From: Tillus elongatus
Taxonomy: Eukaryota; Arthropoda; Insecta; Coleoptera; Cleridae
Direction: 5' to 3'
DNA length: 64,000 nucleotides
Assembly: GCA_964006375.1 (NCBI GenBank)
Contig: OZ023262.1
Location: 56,320,366-56,384,365 of the forward strand
Within the stretch, counting starts at the first letter, position 1, and each line of letters starts with the position of its first letter. Positions 51,105 to 62,640 of the stretch are shown piece after piece. The position numbers were made by a program, and so were the translations under genes. The notes beneath the pieces were generated by a model. That model did no database searches. It was not told the DNA's origin and was given only the letters and a program-made list of their open reading frames with translations.

Positions 51105-53480
51105 TATATAATAGAACTAAATTAAATATAAGGTTTTACAAACATGAGAATAAACGTTCAATGGTATAAGTCTCGTTTTTCATTCAGTTCTCCTAATATT
51201 CTCGAGATCTTAGATGAGATTTAAATGAAATACCTAGATGCTTAACTGGCCAGTTTAATTTACTTCTTCAAATAAAGACCCTTGAGTAAAGCTCAAAGAA
51301 TGTAAAATCAAATTCCTAATTTACAGATTACAAGTGAAATACTCAAAATTGATTAGATAACTGATAAACTACATTAATTAATGTGAAACTACAAAGTGAT
51401 ACATCTGAATTTGCGTAATTGACAGAATGTTAAGAAATAGATATTAAATTACAGTAATTTTCTAACATATCCCACTGATATGAAGAAAGTTCTAATTTAG
51501 TTAAGTTGACTTGAAAGTTCACATCACAAATATTCGAAAATTTAAATGCCGCAAAAGAGTTTGATAGTCAACACATATACAAAACTTAAGAAGAAAACTC
51601 ACCAAAACTGGGTCACATGGAGGAGTTTAATACCCCACAGTCATTAATTGGTCAATGATGTTCCAAGGTAGACACTAACCATTAGTGCTCGCCACAGGTT
51701 TCAATTTCTCACAGGAGAAAGAAAATCAGGAAGAATCCAATGCATCCGTGGGTTGTAAGCTGACAAATTGTACATACCATTGCGTTGCCAGATGGACGGT
51801 AAAATCGTATTGTAAACAGACAGCTTGGTGATGATGTCATTCCTCAGGTAATTTAATCGAAACTTTTTTGCGGTTTAAAATGCAACTAAATGTATACGGA
51901 TTCAAAACTTGATTAGCTCAGGGCTCGGAAATTTTAAACAAGCATTTGTGATAACCTCAGAGACGCTACAATTTCAGAGAACAAAGCGTCACCATTACTT
52001 CGCGGTTTTCACTAAAACGGATTATTAATTTCAATTCAAATTGAGCTCAAAACACTTCTAACAACCACTGATGACCATATTAAGCGATATTGAGAGGAAA
52101 AGGTAAGATATTACACATTTTTAGTGTAACAAAAATGCCCCGATACTTTCAAAGGTTTTCACGGCATCGCCGCTTGCTCTCGACTCTCTCGACTGAAGCA
52201 TGTTGAACGAAAACCTCCGCGGGTTTTTGGCGTGCATTTTCAACGGTTTTAATTGTGCTCCTTTTCTAGCTGTTGGCATGTGACAAGGAGATAATGCTCA
52301 GAACTAGTTTTTCATGCGTAACGGCACGATCGATACGTGGCGCGTGGCCCTTCAACGTTCGAGACTTCCCTCAATGGACGATTCCACCTGTTTTCTGGAA
52401 TTTCAAATGAGATCATTTCATCGAGAAGGTTCCAGAATGTAACTATATTTTCCTTAATAAGATATTCCGCCTTTCGATATTTAAATCTCAACGTATATGA
52501 ACGGAATGCAGCACGGGCTTTAGAGTAGTTAAAGATATTAGTGAGTTTTCAACAAATAGACTTCAAACCAAAATTTGAAATGCTTTATAAAGATAAGTTT
52601 CCTGTGGTTTTCTATGGGCTTTTAAAGCAGTAACGATGATAGATAAAAATGTAATGTTACAGAGTTATTTACGTTTACATTTTTTTACGCATTACACACT
52701 TCTTAAACAGTTTCCCAGTACGGTTCTGTACCGTCCAATACCTTAAAAATTAACGTAAAGTTTGAGTTTGACCGTTTGAGCTATAATGCCGCTTGTATCT
52801 TCTATTAGTCGTAACAGATCGTTTTCAGTGTGCTACATGTATCGCTGTCATCCGCTTCTCAATTATTCATGTGTTCATAGGCCTTCTTCTGAAATTTTGC
52901 ATTCTTCACCTTCTGTCTAGTGTTTCACTGGTTTCAGCGTGGATGTGCCGCGTCTTTGTGGTCCGTGACATATTATATATTATATTTCCTACATTGTTTT
53001 TGTAATACAACCACACTTGTTGCACAAACCAGAAGACAAATTTCCTGAGAGCAGTCCTCGAGAAAGTTACGGGACCTGGGGCAAATCGGGGTGCTGTGCA
53101 AGGTAGGCAGTGTTTAAGGGGGTATGACTTCAAAAAGTGCAAAAAGCAGCTTTTCGAGGTCCGATTAAGCTGTTTATTTGCATTTTCTGCTCATATTTTC
53201 TTTTTATTACCTACCCCGCCCAGCACTACTATTCACTCATAGTATCGTGACTTCCTTAGGGGTGTGAACAAGACATTTTTCTTCTGATTCGTGCATCTAG
53301 GGGCGGTTCTAAGCATGTTTCTGAAAAGATTTTTCAAACAAGTGTTCGAGAGGTTGTCTGCAAATTTGCCTTCTGCAAAAGTTCAGATGATATAGAAGTG
53401 TCCATAAAATAATCCCTTTAAGAGAAATCACCGAGGGAATGGAAATTGATATTATGATTTTTTTTCAATTTAATAGACGT
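51103..53480. other. Probably unique host sequence, no gene recognised
   Basis: 2.4 kb without repeats that recur in the window. 51780-52420 is less AT-rich and could hold an upstream noncoding exon or promoter of a host gene. Short ORFs at 52793-53005 and 52906-53142 show no family motif. Confidence 0.35.
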
Positions 53481-53489
53481 CTCTCAATC

Positions 53490-54060
53490 CATTGCCTAAC
53501 AATTGGACATTTCCAGAAGCTTCATCCACAAGTTATTGAAGAAACAAATATAAAACTTATAAAGTACAACCCGTGCAACGTTTATGTTAAGGTGATGCCA
53601 TAGAATTTCTGTAGGTGGTTGCTGGGAAATCATGAAAATGATGCTCTTTCCTTGGAAACATAATTTGGAGTGATGAGTCAAATTTCTCGAACAGACATAA
53701 ATTTAATAGGAAAAATACACATGTATGGAGTAAAAATAGGCCGAATGAAATAGAACCATTAAAAATCAGGTAAAATTCTCATTCAATGTTTTATGTATGT
53801 AACCCGTGCAACGTTTATGTTAAGGTGATGCCATAGAATTTCTGTAGGTGGTTGCTGGGAAATCATGAAAATGATGCTCTTTCCCTAGAAACATAATTTA
53901 GTGTGATGGATGACTCAAATTTCTCGAACAGACATAAATTTAATAGGAAAAATACACATGGATGGAGTAGAAATAGGCCGAATGAAATAGAACCAATTAA
54001 AAATCAGGTAAGAATCTCAATCAATTTATATGAAGTCTCAACGGATGTTTCCGATTCTGG
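53490..54060 (+). pseudogene. Tc1-like transposase scrap, tandemly duplicated
   Basis: A 233-bp segment occurs twice in tandem (from 53571 and from 53804). Each copy can be read as SDESNFSNRHKFNRKNTHVW and NRPNEIEPIKNQ, the first catalytic region of a Tc1-like transposase (DESNF with the aspartate). The right copy extends slightly further. No other transposase part or TIR is visible. Confidence 0.65.
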
Positions 54061-54169
54061 TGTATTAGTCGGTTTCCCTTATAAGCAAAAATGATGGTGG
54101 CTCCTCCTTGTACAAAAGATTCCGGAGGTAAAATACCCCTCCATTCGGATCTCCGGGAGAGGGGTGTAC

Positions 54170-56540
54170 AGGGGGCGCCAACATCAAGATTTAACATATC
54201 CTTTTCAAATATATGTGGCCTAATTCAAACCTGAACTCCGTCCAACATTTCCTCCAGGCTAACAGGCCCCGCAACTCCTCTTCCTCACCGAAACCCAAAT
54301 CAGTGCCAAAACAGCCACTAATCACCTTAATTTCCCGGGGTATGAGCTCCTTACTTCCTTTAGATTGCATGGAGGCGTGTGCGCATACGTCCGTAGCAAT
54401 CTACCCTGCACTAAACTCCCCAATGTAGAAGCTGGAAGAAAAGACATACTATGGATAAAACTCTCTCTCAGGGCTGAAACTAAATTCATCTGTTGCATTT
54501 ACCGGTCATTTTTTGACAACAACTTTGTCCAGCTCTTTGACTACCTTTCTGAAAAACCTGACTATCTGATTTCTGAATATCCTTCCTCTGAGGTCACTAT
54601 TCTTGGTGACTTCAATGTCCATAATAAGGAATGGCTAGGATCTTTAAAAACCGATCCACAAGGGAAAGCAGTGGAGGCCTTTGCAGTCAGCAATTCTTTA
54701 GCCAATATGGTTCAGCAACCTACTTACTTTCCTCGTATCCCAACACACAGCTCAAATCCCTTGAATCTCCTTCTTACTATAAAACCTGAACGCTATAAGA
54801 TATCAGTCACCGCCCCCCTTGGTCGCTCAGACCACAGCATGATCACTGCTTCCTGCGCCATGCAACCCGAGGTAACATAGTCATCACACCCACGTATCGT
54901 TTGGCACTACAACTCCGCAAACTGGGACGAAATGCGGGATTACTTTTCCTCATTTCCATGGGCGTCTGTCTGCTTCTCTCATCCTGACCCCTCTGATATC
55001 TCACAAAACGTCACCGAAATTATCCAAGCTGGCATGGAATTATTTATTTCACGTACACAGAAAACCTCTTCAGCCACTCAAAAGCCCTGGTTCTCTAAAT
55101 CCTGTGACAAGGCCAGACTTGAAAAGGTCAAAGCTCACAAAACGCTTCTACACAATCCCAGTCAAGAAAATCGTCAAGCATTTAACGACGCAAGAAACTG
55201 CTATGTCAGCATTCTTTCTGAGGCAAAAAACTCGTTTAATAACCACATCAAAAACAAAGTCCTCTTAAGCTCAAACGGCGGCAAACCCTTCTGGACTCTT
55301 GCTAAATCTATTGGGAATAATTTCTGCAGAAGCATGTTCCCACCTCTTGTCTCAGGGGATGAAATTGTTTCTACCGCCCTGGGCAAGGCTGAACTTTTTG
55401 TTCGTTGTTCGCCGGCAATTCTACTCTCAACCCACCTCCAAATGTTCAACCACCAACAGTCCCCAATGTCGCGCATAAAATGACGGATATAATTTTCAAA
55501 ACTAAAAAGGTACGAAAGATGCTCTCTTCTCTTAATACCAGGAAAGCCTCTGGCCTTGACGAGATCCCAGCAATTGTTCTCAAAAAATGCGCAGCAGAAC
55601 TTGCTCCTGTTCTGACTCGTCTGTTTCAGATATCTTACAATAAAGGCATATTCCCTAGTAACTGGAAAACTGCTCGAGTACAACCCATCCCCAAGAAAGG
55701 ATCCAAAGCGCTTCCTAACAACTACAGGCCTATTTCTCTCCTTTCAGTCGTCTTTAAAGTGATGGAAAAGTATATAAACACCGAATTACTAAAATTTCTT
55801 GAAAAACACATTCTAATCAACGACAGGCAGTATGAATTCTGTCAGCGCAGATCAACTGCCGACCTCCTTTCCTTTGTCACCCATTCTTGGAACAAGTCTA
55901 TGGAACTACACGGTGAATCCCAGATTGTCGCTCTAGACATATCCAAAGCATTCGACCAGGTCTGGCACGCAGCGCTGCTTAATAAACTTCCAGCCTATGG
56001 CCTACCACCAAAACTTTGTACCTGGACAGCAAATTTCCTCTCCAACAGGAGGATTTCTGTTGTTGTGGATGGCCATTCCTCTAAACTGTATCCAATTAAT
56101 GTAGGAGTTCCTCAAGGTTCAGCTTTAGCCCCTACTTTGTTTCTTCTCCACATCAATGACCTCCTCTCTAGCACATCCAACCCAGTTCACAGACAGCACC
56201 CTCCACTCAAATATACACTACGACGTGCCGTTGGTGACCTCTCTCTCTTTTATAGATATCTGCACGGGCACTGCTCAGAGGAGCTTTCCTGTTCCCCCAC
56301 ATGCTGCCCCCAACAGATCTACCAGGGGAACAGAGCGAATGCACCCTTTTACCGTCCAGGTCACCAGCCCGCTCTTTTGTCCCGAGGACTTCCAAGTTCT
56401 GGTATTCCTTGCTGGCACATGTTTTTTCTTCTCCTCTGAACCTGAGTCCAGAATTAACAAGTTGCCTCTTTCCTCCTTGTCAACACCCACGGTACGATAT
56501 TATTTAGGCTGTAAGCCCTCATGGTGTGTTGTTAAAAAAA
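54170..56540 (+). pseudogene. Jockey-type LINE, copy J2
   Basis: Longer copy of the family at 34511-36390. Endonuclease 54210-54880 (frame break near 54365): HGGVCAYVRSNLPCTKLPNV, EVTILGDFNVHNKEWLGSLK and APLGRSDHSMITASC; stop at 54880. Linker 54932-55440. RT 55405-56190: VRKMLSSLNTRKASGLDEIP, WKTARVQPIPKKGSKALPNN, YRPISLLSVVFKVMEKYI, VALDISKAFDQVWHAALLNK and VGVPQGSALAPTLFLLHIND. A deletion then removes the catalytic YADD and thumb, jumping from SSTSNPVH to RRAVGDLSLFYRYLHGHCSE. It ends TATTTAGGCTGTAAGCCCTC and a poly(A) at 56535-56546. No ORF1 is visible upstream. Confidence 0.88.
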
Positions 56541-56546
56541 AAAAAT

Positions 56547-57955
56547 GTATGACATCGAAAAGTAGAATGTACAGGATGTACTTCTATGAAGGCATTGTAA
56601 CAACAGAACGTTATGTTGAAATATTACATAGTGTAATCCTGAAATACTGGACACCATGACACTTGGGAGATTAAAAAATGCAATTTTTCATCATGATTGT
56701 AGTTAATTAAATTTAGTAATTAGCAACAAAATATCTTGAGATCAGACAAGCGCAGGAGTTTTTTTTTTCATCTGTAGTGTAGTTATCCATGAAATACATG
56801 ACGTTAGAGAAGAAATAGTGTGATGACCGTAAAGAACTGTTAAGATGCAATCAATCATGGACATCAGATGGCCGTGAATCAATTCATGAGAAATGTTCAA
56901 CTAAGGTTAATGTTTTTACTGGGAATTAATACACATGTGGAGAATTTTTCTCTTCGCAAATGTTTATTTTTTTCTTTTCCCTAAAGATGCTATAACAGGT
57001 GAAACTATTTCCAGAGAAGAAAGCAAGCATTTATGAAACCAGAGAAAACGTCTCGACATCTGTATTTGCTATGGAATGGTTTCACAAACGACAACAATTA
57101 ATATCTTTTATATCATATATTAAGCTTTCATTTTTCATATACATGTTATATAATATGGATCTAAAATACATTTTTTTAAATAGGTAGCACCTTTAGTTAA
57201 CCACATATGTCAAAACATATCAGAAAAATCTATATCATGAGAATATAATAAATTATGCAAACAAAAATACTGTTCTGACAATGGCAAGAATACAATGAGA
57301 TTAATATAAGACAGACTGAACACATTTAAACACAAACCTTTAATTAGAATAATAGTTACAAAACAAAACAGTAAAAATAAAAATAAACGAATTAAAAATA
57401 GTATATTTTAATTATTTTTAACGAACTTGAAACCATGTTTTTTTTTTCAACTTTTACAGGTTTAATATTAGTTCTCTCAACAAGATTCATATGTTTATAA
57501 AATTACAAGGCCTTGGAAGAAATACATACTGATATATTATTCTGCAATAAAAAGAACAGGCACCTTTAAAATGAAGTACTTAATTCTTTAAATTGATGGC
57601 TGTTACACTTAATATAAAAATAGTAATTTAAAGAATTGCGTATAAAATTAACTATTCTATCGCTTTGTAAAATCTTAGTTAAAATTTTATTCCTTCATTA
57701 CTTCCTTTTTACATTTCGAACAAGTAGAATAAATGTAATATTTTGGCTTATGCTTCTACAGTTAGGCTATAAATTTTCTTATACTTACAGTTGTGAATTT
57801 ATATTGGCTCACTACAGCTATCTCCATTATTGTTATAGGTAAAAATATGCTGAAATAATCAAAATTGATCAGTTTTTTAAGCTCATTCTAGATCTGTAAA
57901 ATTCTGAACATATCTGATGTATTTCGAAGAAAACCTAATCTAGTAATAGCCGTAG
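56547..57955. other. AT-rich noncoding
   Basis: 1.4 kb without family motifs or recurring repeats; several polyadenylation-like AATAAA/ATTAAA strings. Nothing supportable. Confidence 0.5.
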
Positions 57956-57959
57956 ACTC

Positions 57960-58186
57960 ATAGGAAATACATAGGGGCTGATTGCCAGGGGTATATTGGA
58001 TATACCAACTGTGTAAACCCATGATCACATATGCATCTATAGTATGGTGTCACGGACCAAGTGTCAACACAAAGCAAATTGCAAAAATGGCAGAGGCTGA
58101 TCTGTCTTGGAATAACGGAAGCCGTGGCAATTCTGAATATTACTCATCAACATGCGTATACTGTATAGACCACAGTCATTAAGTAA
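57960..58186 (+). pseudogene. LOA-type LINE N, left piece (RT C-terminus)
   Basis: Reads CKPMITYASIVWCHGPSVNT, then in another frame KWQRLICLGITEAVAILNI, equivalent to RPSLTYAALVWWPKVTQSS and KIQRMACLGITGAM of the intact LINE at 45675. It ends at about 58170; its continuation is at 59400. Confidence 0.72.
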
Positions 58187-58545
58187 AATTCACAATTCGA
58201 AGAAAAATGTTTTTTATGAAAACGGTCACTTCAACGAATTTTTTTTGTTTCACACCTTGAAATATTAGTTGGTACTTCTTACCCCTCACCATTTCACCAC
58301 GATCCCTTGTTGATGTTTTTTCAAGTAGCAACCCCATCAGTTTTTGACGGAAATCAAAAGAGCATATTTTTCTCTGTTTGATAATACCCCAAATTTGGGT
58401 CCAAGTCATAGCCCGGTTGGAAATTTACTACACAGGTTGGAAATTTAATGATTGACATTACAACTTAGGACGCTTATTACGAAATTCACAGTTATTCAAA
58501 AATATGCATTTTTTCTTCTTAAACATTTAAATTGAGCATGTGTTG
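58187..58545. other. Inserted noncoding sequence
   Basis: Part of the block that splits LINE N. No motif recognised. Confidence 0.4.
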
Positions 58546-58549
58546 CAGA

Positions 58550-58945
58550 TTAAAATGTTTAAAGTGTTCCCCATTTTCTTGTTGGCAGCGAATTAATCTT
58601 ACGTAAAACTCGTCTCTGACTAATTAAAACCTCCGGTGGGACGTTCCTACTTTCCCTGGTTATTTTTTTTAAATCGTTCAAATCCAAATGTTGCGTTTTG
58701 TACAATTTGTTTTTCAGATGTCCTCCACCCCCACCCCCCACCCCCCCTCCCACGAGAAAAAGTCGAGAGATGTAAGGTTTGTGATCTCGCAGATCATTCT
58801 ATGAAACCTTTTCTTCCTATCCACGTGGAAAGGTTTTATTTAAATACTCCCGTACAGGAAGAGCATAGTGGGGCGATGCACCGTCTTGTTGCAACCATAT
58901 TTCTTCATTTGGACGATTGCGATCAAGTGCATTGGGAAATAACTA
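58550..58945 (-). pseudogene. Tc1/mariner (DD41D-like) transposase C-terminus
   Basis: Read leftwards from 58945: EEIWLQQDGASPHYALPVRE (second catalytic aspartate), YLNKTFPRG with a stop and frame change, then HLKNKLYKTQHLDLNDLKKI and SRNVPPEVLISQRRVLRKIN, ending near 58565. The region that should hold the third aspartate has become a glycine tract (GGGVGGGGGG) through a C-rich expansion at 58721-58752. The rest of the protein is missing. Confidence 0.72.
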
Positions 58946-59200
58946 TACTAAGGCTCATTTTAATTAAATTTGATGAGTATATTCCGTTTGCAAGTGGCTT
59001 GGATAAGTTGGTTAGCCAGGAAAATCTGACCTGGTTTTCCAAAATAATTTTACGTTTTCTTTCAGAAAAAAATTATATCTCCGGAAATAATAAAGATATA
59101 GCAACATAATTTGGTACTCTAGTTTCCGTCATTGAGGTTATCCTACGTACCAAAATTCAGTTATCTAAGTTAAAAGGCAAAAAAGGTAAAGGTAACCTTC
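58946..59200 (+). repeat. TA-core repeat family, core part
   Basis: GCAAGTGGCTTGGATAAGTT, GTTAGCCAGGAAAATCTGAC, ATATCTCCGGAAATAATAAA and GTTAAAAGGCAAAAAAGG match the core at 3030-3180 and 49815-49915. Confidence 0.75.
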
Positions 59201-59389
59201 TGATCAAGAAAGTAAAAACGTCAAAATTGATAATTATGGTAGTCGTACTAATGTGAGATGTGAGTGAAAAATACCACATGAAATGACTAACAAGCTCCTA
59301 GATCTGTATCTAAGTCGTTATTTTCCTTCATTTTGGTAAATATGACAAAAATCCATTGTAAATAAAAATTGTTTGGTATAAATATTACT

Positions 59390-60470
59390 CCACTGCAGAT
59401 ATGCGTAAAGAGGGAAGCAGCACTAAGTGCCTCAACACTATTTCAAACAGACAAATTCGAACGAGGAGACTTGGAGATCCTGGAAATTGGAGTCACTTGC
59501 AAAACCAACACATCAAATGCCAGCTAAAGTGGATTTTATAATCCCATTTGACGTGATCATAAATGACCGCCAAGCATGGGACAGAGACAGTGCAAACCTG
59601 ATAAACAGCGCATGTGTATGGTATACAGGCGGGTCTAAACAAAGGGATACCACAGAACTGGGAATAAGAGGGCCGAAAATTAGACTCACTAAATTCGTAG
59701 TAAAAACTTCCACCATCTTCCAAGCAAAAATGCTTGCTACAAATCTCTCTGTACAGGAGTGGTTACAAAGGAAACTCAGAAATAGAGAGATCTACATCAG
59801 CTCAGGCAGTACTAAAGGCTCTGAGATCTTTCAAAACCGCGACTGCCAAACATCCTTGAAGTAACTGGCTACAGACAACAGTAAAGTAAGTTTGATGTCG
59901 GCATCAAAGTGTTGAAGGAAATGAGGCAGCAGGATTGCCTTGCAAAAAGGGCAGCAACAACACAATTCTATGGTCCAAAGCCCTGTTGTCGACTAACAAA
60001 AAGCCATGTAAGAAATGAACATGATATTTGGGAGAAGAACCAAATGCTGTCATACTGGAGGAAAACGCCAGGCCTAAGTCGTGCAAAATGGTACATCAAC
60101 AGATAAGTCTGAACTGTTTCTTGAATTGAACAGGAACTACTTGAGAATAATCACGGGACTTTTCGCAGGACACTCCCCAGTAAGGTCTCACTTTATGAAA
60201 ATGGGTAAGGCAGACAGAGAAACTGCGCGGAAGCAGCAGAAACAGAACACTTACTATTCAACTGCATGGCTCAGTGCTGCAAAAGGCTCAAATACCTTGG
60301 AGGGGTGACTTTAAGACGCCAAGAAATAAGAAACAAAAAGACAGTAGACTATATCAAAAGTCTTGAACATTTTAGGGCCAACTATTCGAAAATTGAATCG
60401 TACACAAAAGACCCATTAGGGTCGCAACACTGAAAGACCAAAGGCCGGCACGAGTCACTAAGCTGTCCAC
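59390..60470 (+). pseudogene. LOA-type LINE N, right piece (RNase H and C-terminus)
   Basis: Continues the RT fragment at 57960. Visible: KREAALSASTLFQ, WYTGGSKQRDTTELGIRGPK (the RNase H start, with the catalytic DGS changed to GGS), TIFQAKMLATNLSVQEWL with the glutamate changed, and a SSGSTKGS segment where TDSQAAL is expected. After stops and frame shifts: ELNRNYLRIITGLFAGHSPV and SHFMKMGKADRETARK. Three of the acidic RNase H residues are lost and the frame is broken several times. Confidence 0.75.
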
Positions 60471-61228
60471 AATATAGGGATTTGTTATATTTCTTTGTAT
60501 TTGTCTGATATTTAATGTTGTTTGTTTACAAAAAAATTATTTTACATGAATATGAAAAATAGGCAGGTTCTGTTTGTTTCTGTTAAGTGACTACAATTAC
60601 ACAGACTTCCGCTAATATGCTCATTATCCCTCCACCCCTATATAAAATGAGAAAGTTATAAGGAAATATGTGTGTGTGTGTGTGTGTGTTCAAATGTAAA
60701 GGATGGCATCACAATGTTTCTCCATTAGCCACAGACTGATATACAGTCATCTCTCGATTAGTCTTGTGTGGATTATCCGGTTTGCAGATTATCCATGCTG
60801 AGAGATTGATCGAAATTCCAAATCAGGGATAAATTGAAATTTGAATTATTTTCATTTCTTCTCGCACAAATATGATACATATCCCTAATAAAGACCAACG
60901 ACCATCTAAGTAACAGTCGGCCTATTGCAATTACTATGTGGCAAAAATCATGAGGAAAACAAACTGTGAAGTTTGTTAGAACTTGAAGTGTAGTAGTATG
61001 TATGTAGAAGCAGAATGAACTGTCATAGATTGCTTATCTGCTGTGGTGAATTCTTATTTATCTCGGAGTGTCCCACTACAATAGAAATGCTGAGAATGAT
61101 CCATATCCGGGAATCTTTATGTTAAACTAATAAATTTTAATTGCCCCTCTCTTCTCACACTTGATCTCATTTTAGATTGCATGGGCGGCACGGTAGAAAG
61201 GAACAAGATAAACATTTCCTGAAAAAGA

Positions 61229-61233
<5 letters not shown>
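60471..61233. other. Noncoding, with a (TG)n run
   Basis: A (TG)n tract of about 10 units at 60669-60689. No other feature recognised. Confidence 0.5.

Positions 61234-61297
<64 letters not shown>
61234..61297. repeat. (TA)n microsatellite
   Basis: About 31 TA units, next to the hairpin below. Confidence 0.98.
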
Positions 61298-61302
<5 letters not shown>

Positions 61303-61394
61303 AGAAAGTTATTAATAGTTTTCAAAATCAGCCTTTTTGAGTTTTTAAAAATATTTCTGGAACAGTCAAAACTATTAATAACTTTCTATTATAA
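61296..61394. repeat. Perfect 27-bp inverted repeat (hairpin)
   Basis: Arms 61296-61322 and 61368-61394 (AATAGAAAGTTATTAATAG and its exact complement within them) around a 45-nt loop. It could be a foldback/MITE remnant or an RNA hairpin. Confidence 0.85.
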
Positions 61395-62640
61395 CAATCA
61401 CTTCAAAATTTGGTAACATTACATTTTAGAACTTACAGAGTTTTTTAGAGTTCACTTTCGTTTTTCTAATAGACGCCATATTGGATTTTCGCATAAAAAA
61501 ATAAAGAAAATTGTTCTCTTTACAACTTACCAATCATACCATTATCCTCTAAAAATATTAGAAAAATCACAAACACCTCTTTTAAACAGAATAAATCAAA
61601 TTGCCTGAGTTAAAAAAAAATTAATTGATTCGTATAGGGATACACTTTATTGTTTGGTTTAAATGTTAATAAAACAAGAAAAATTTAATGAAATAAAATA
61701 ATTATAGCATAATTATAACTATAGTAATAACGGAGATAGCTGTAGTTGACCAACCAAAGTCGACGCTCTGTATATGCAGAATTTGCCATAAAACCTAAAA
61801 ATTTAACCAAGCAAGACACAAATGCGTATAGAGCTCTCGAATAATGTCACACCCTGTATATGTAGTATCTTTTAACTTTAATTATGTCAATTTTGCATAT
61901 TTTTTAAACTAAAAACTATTCCCTTTTGTTGCTGTCTCTACCGTTATCATTATCAAATGTAAAAATTCTTAATTTTTAACCTCTGCGCAAGAAGCGTTAA
62001 GTTTGTTGCATGACTTATCTGTGTGGTCATCTGTGGCTTCATACCTCGTCATAGGTATATCCAATTTTAACCGGATTATGGACGTGAGAAGGCTTATCAC
62101 TTTGAGAACGTTTTAAACCATTTTTTGATCAAAATCGGTTTATAACTTCCCCGATTTTCCTTTTGTTTAATTAATTTGAATTAAATCGTTTTAACTTTTA
62201 AATATTAAAATGGGACAGACTGTTTAAACTGACTAGTAGAAAGTTGTGTACCAAATTTAATCAGATTAAATTTATTGTTTTCAAAAATACTTAAATAATC
62301 TTTTTTACGAAAAACTGGTCTGATTGTCATGGCTAACGAACGTATCTAATATTAATACAGAAAATTTTACCTTTGCCCATACAGACTAGCGAGAGCTACT
62401 GATGGAGACAACTTCGTGTCGAAATATGTATCTGGCACATAACTTTGGTATAATTTTTGTGGTTTTTGGGGTGATTCTGCTTTTTGTTTCAGTTTCCGGT
62501 CACAGTCCCCAGCCTCAGTATTTTATTTAAATATTCTTTATGTGGAATAATCTGGAATTTTCACCACTAATAAATTTTGATAAATAAGTAACTTAAGTAT
62601 CAGCTGCTAGAATCTACTGAGACAGGGTGTAACATTATTT
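61395..62640. other. AT-rich noncoding, possible transposon end
   Basis: GTCACACCCTGTATATG near 61845-61861 is an inverted TACAGGGTGTGAC terminus like those of Tc1/mariner elements, and ACAGGGTGTAACATT occurs at 62624. 61465-61500 resembles 11105-11150. 62120-62345 has faint TA-core family similarity (CCCCGATTTTCC, GGCTAACGAACG). No transposase motifs. Confidence 0.4.

Noticed and set aside
52906..53142. Minus-strand 78-codon ORF as a host exon
   Set aside because: No recognisable family motif and no splice context that fits.
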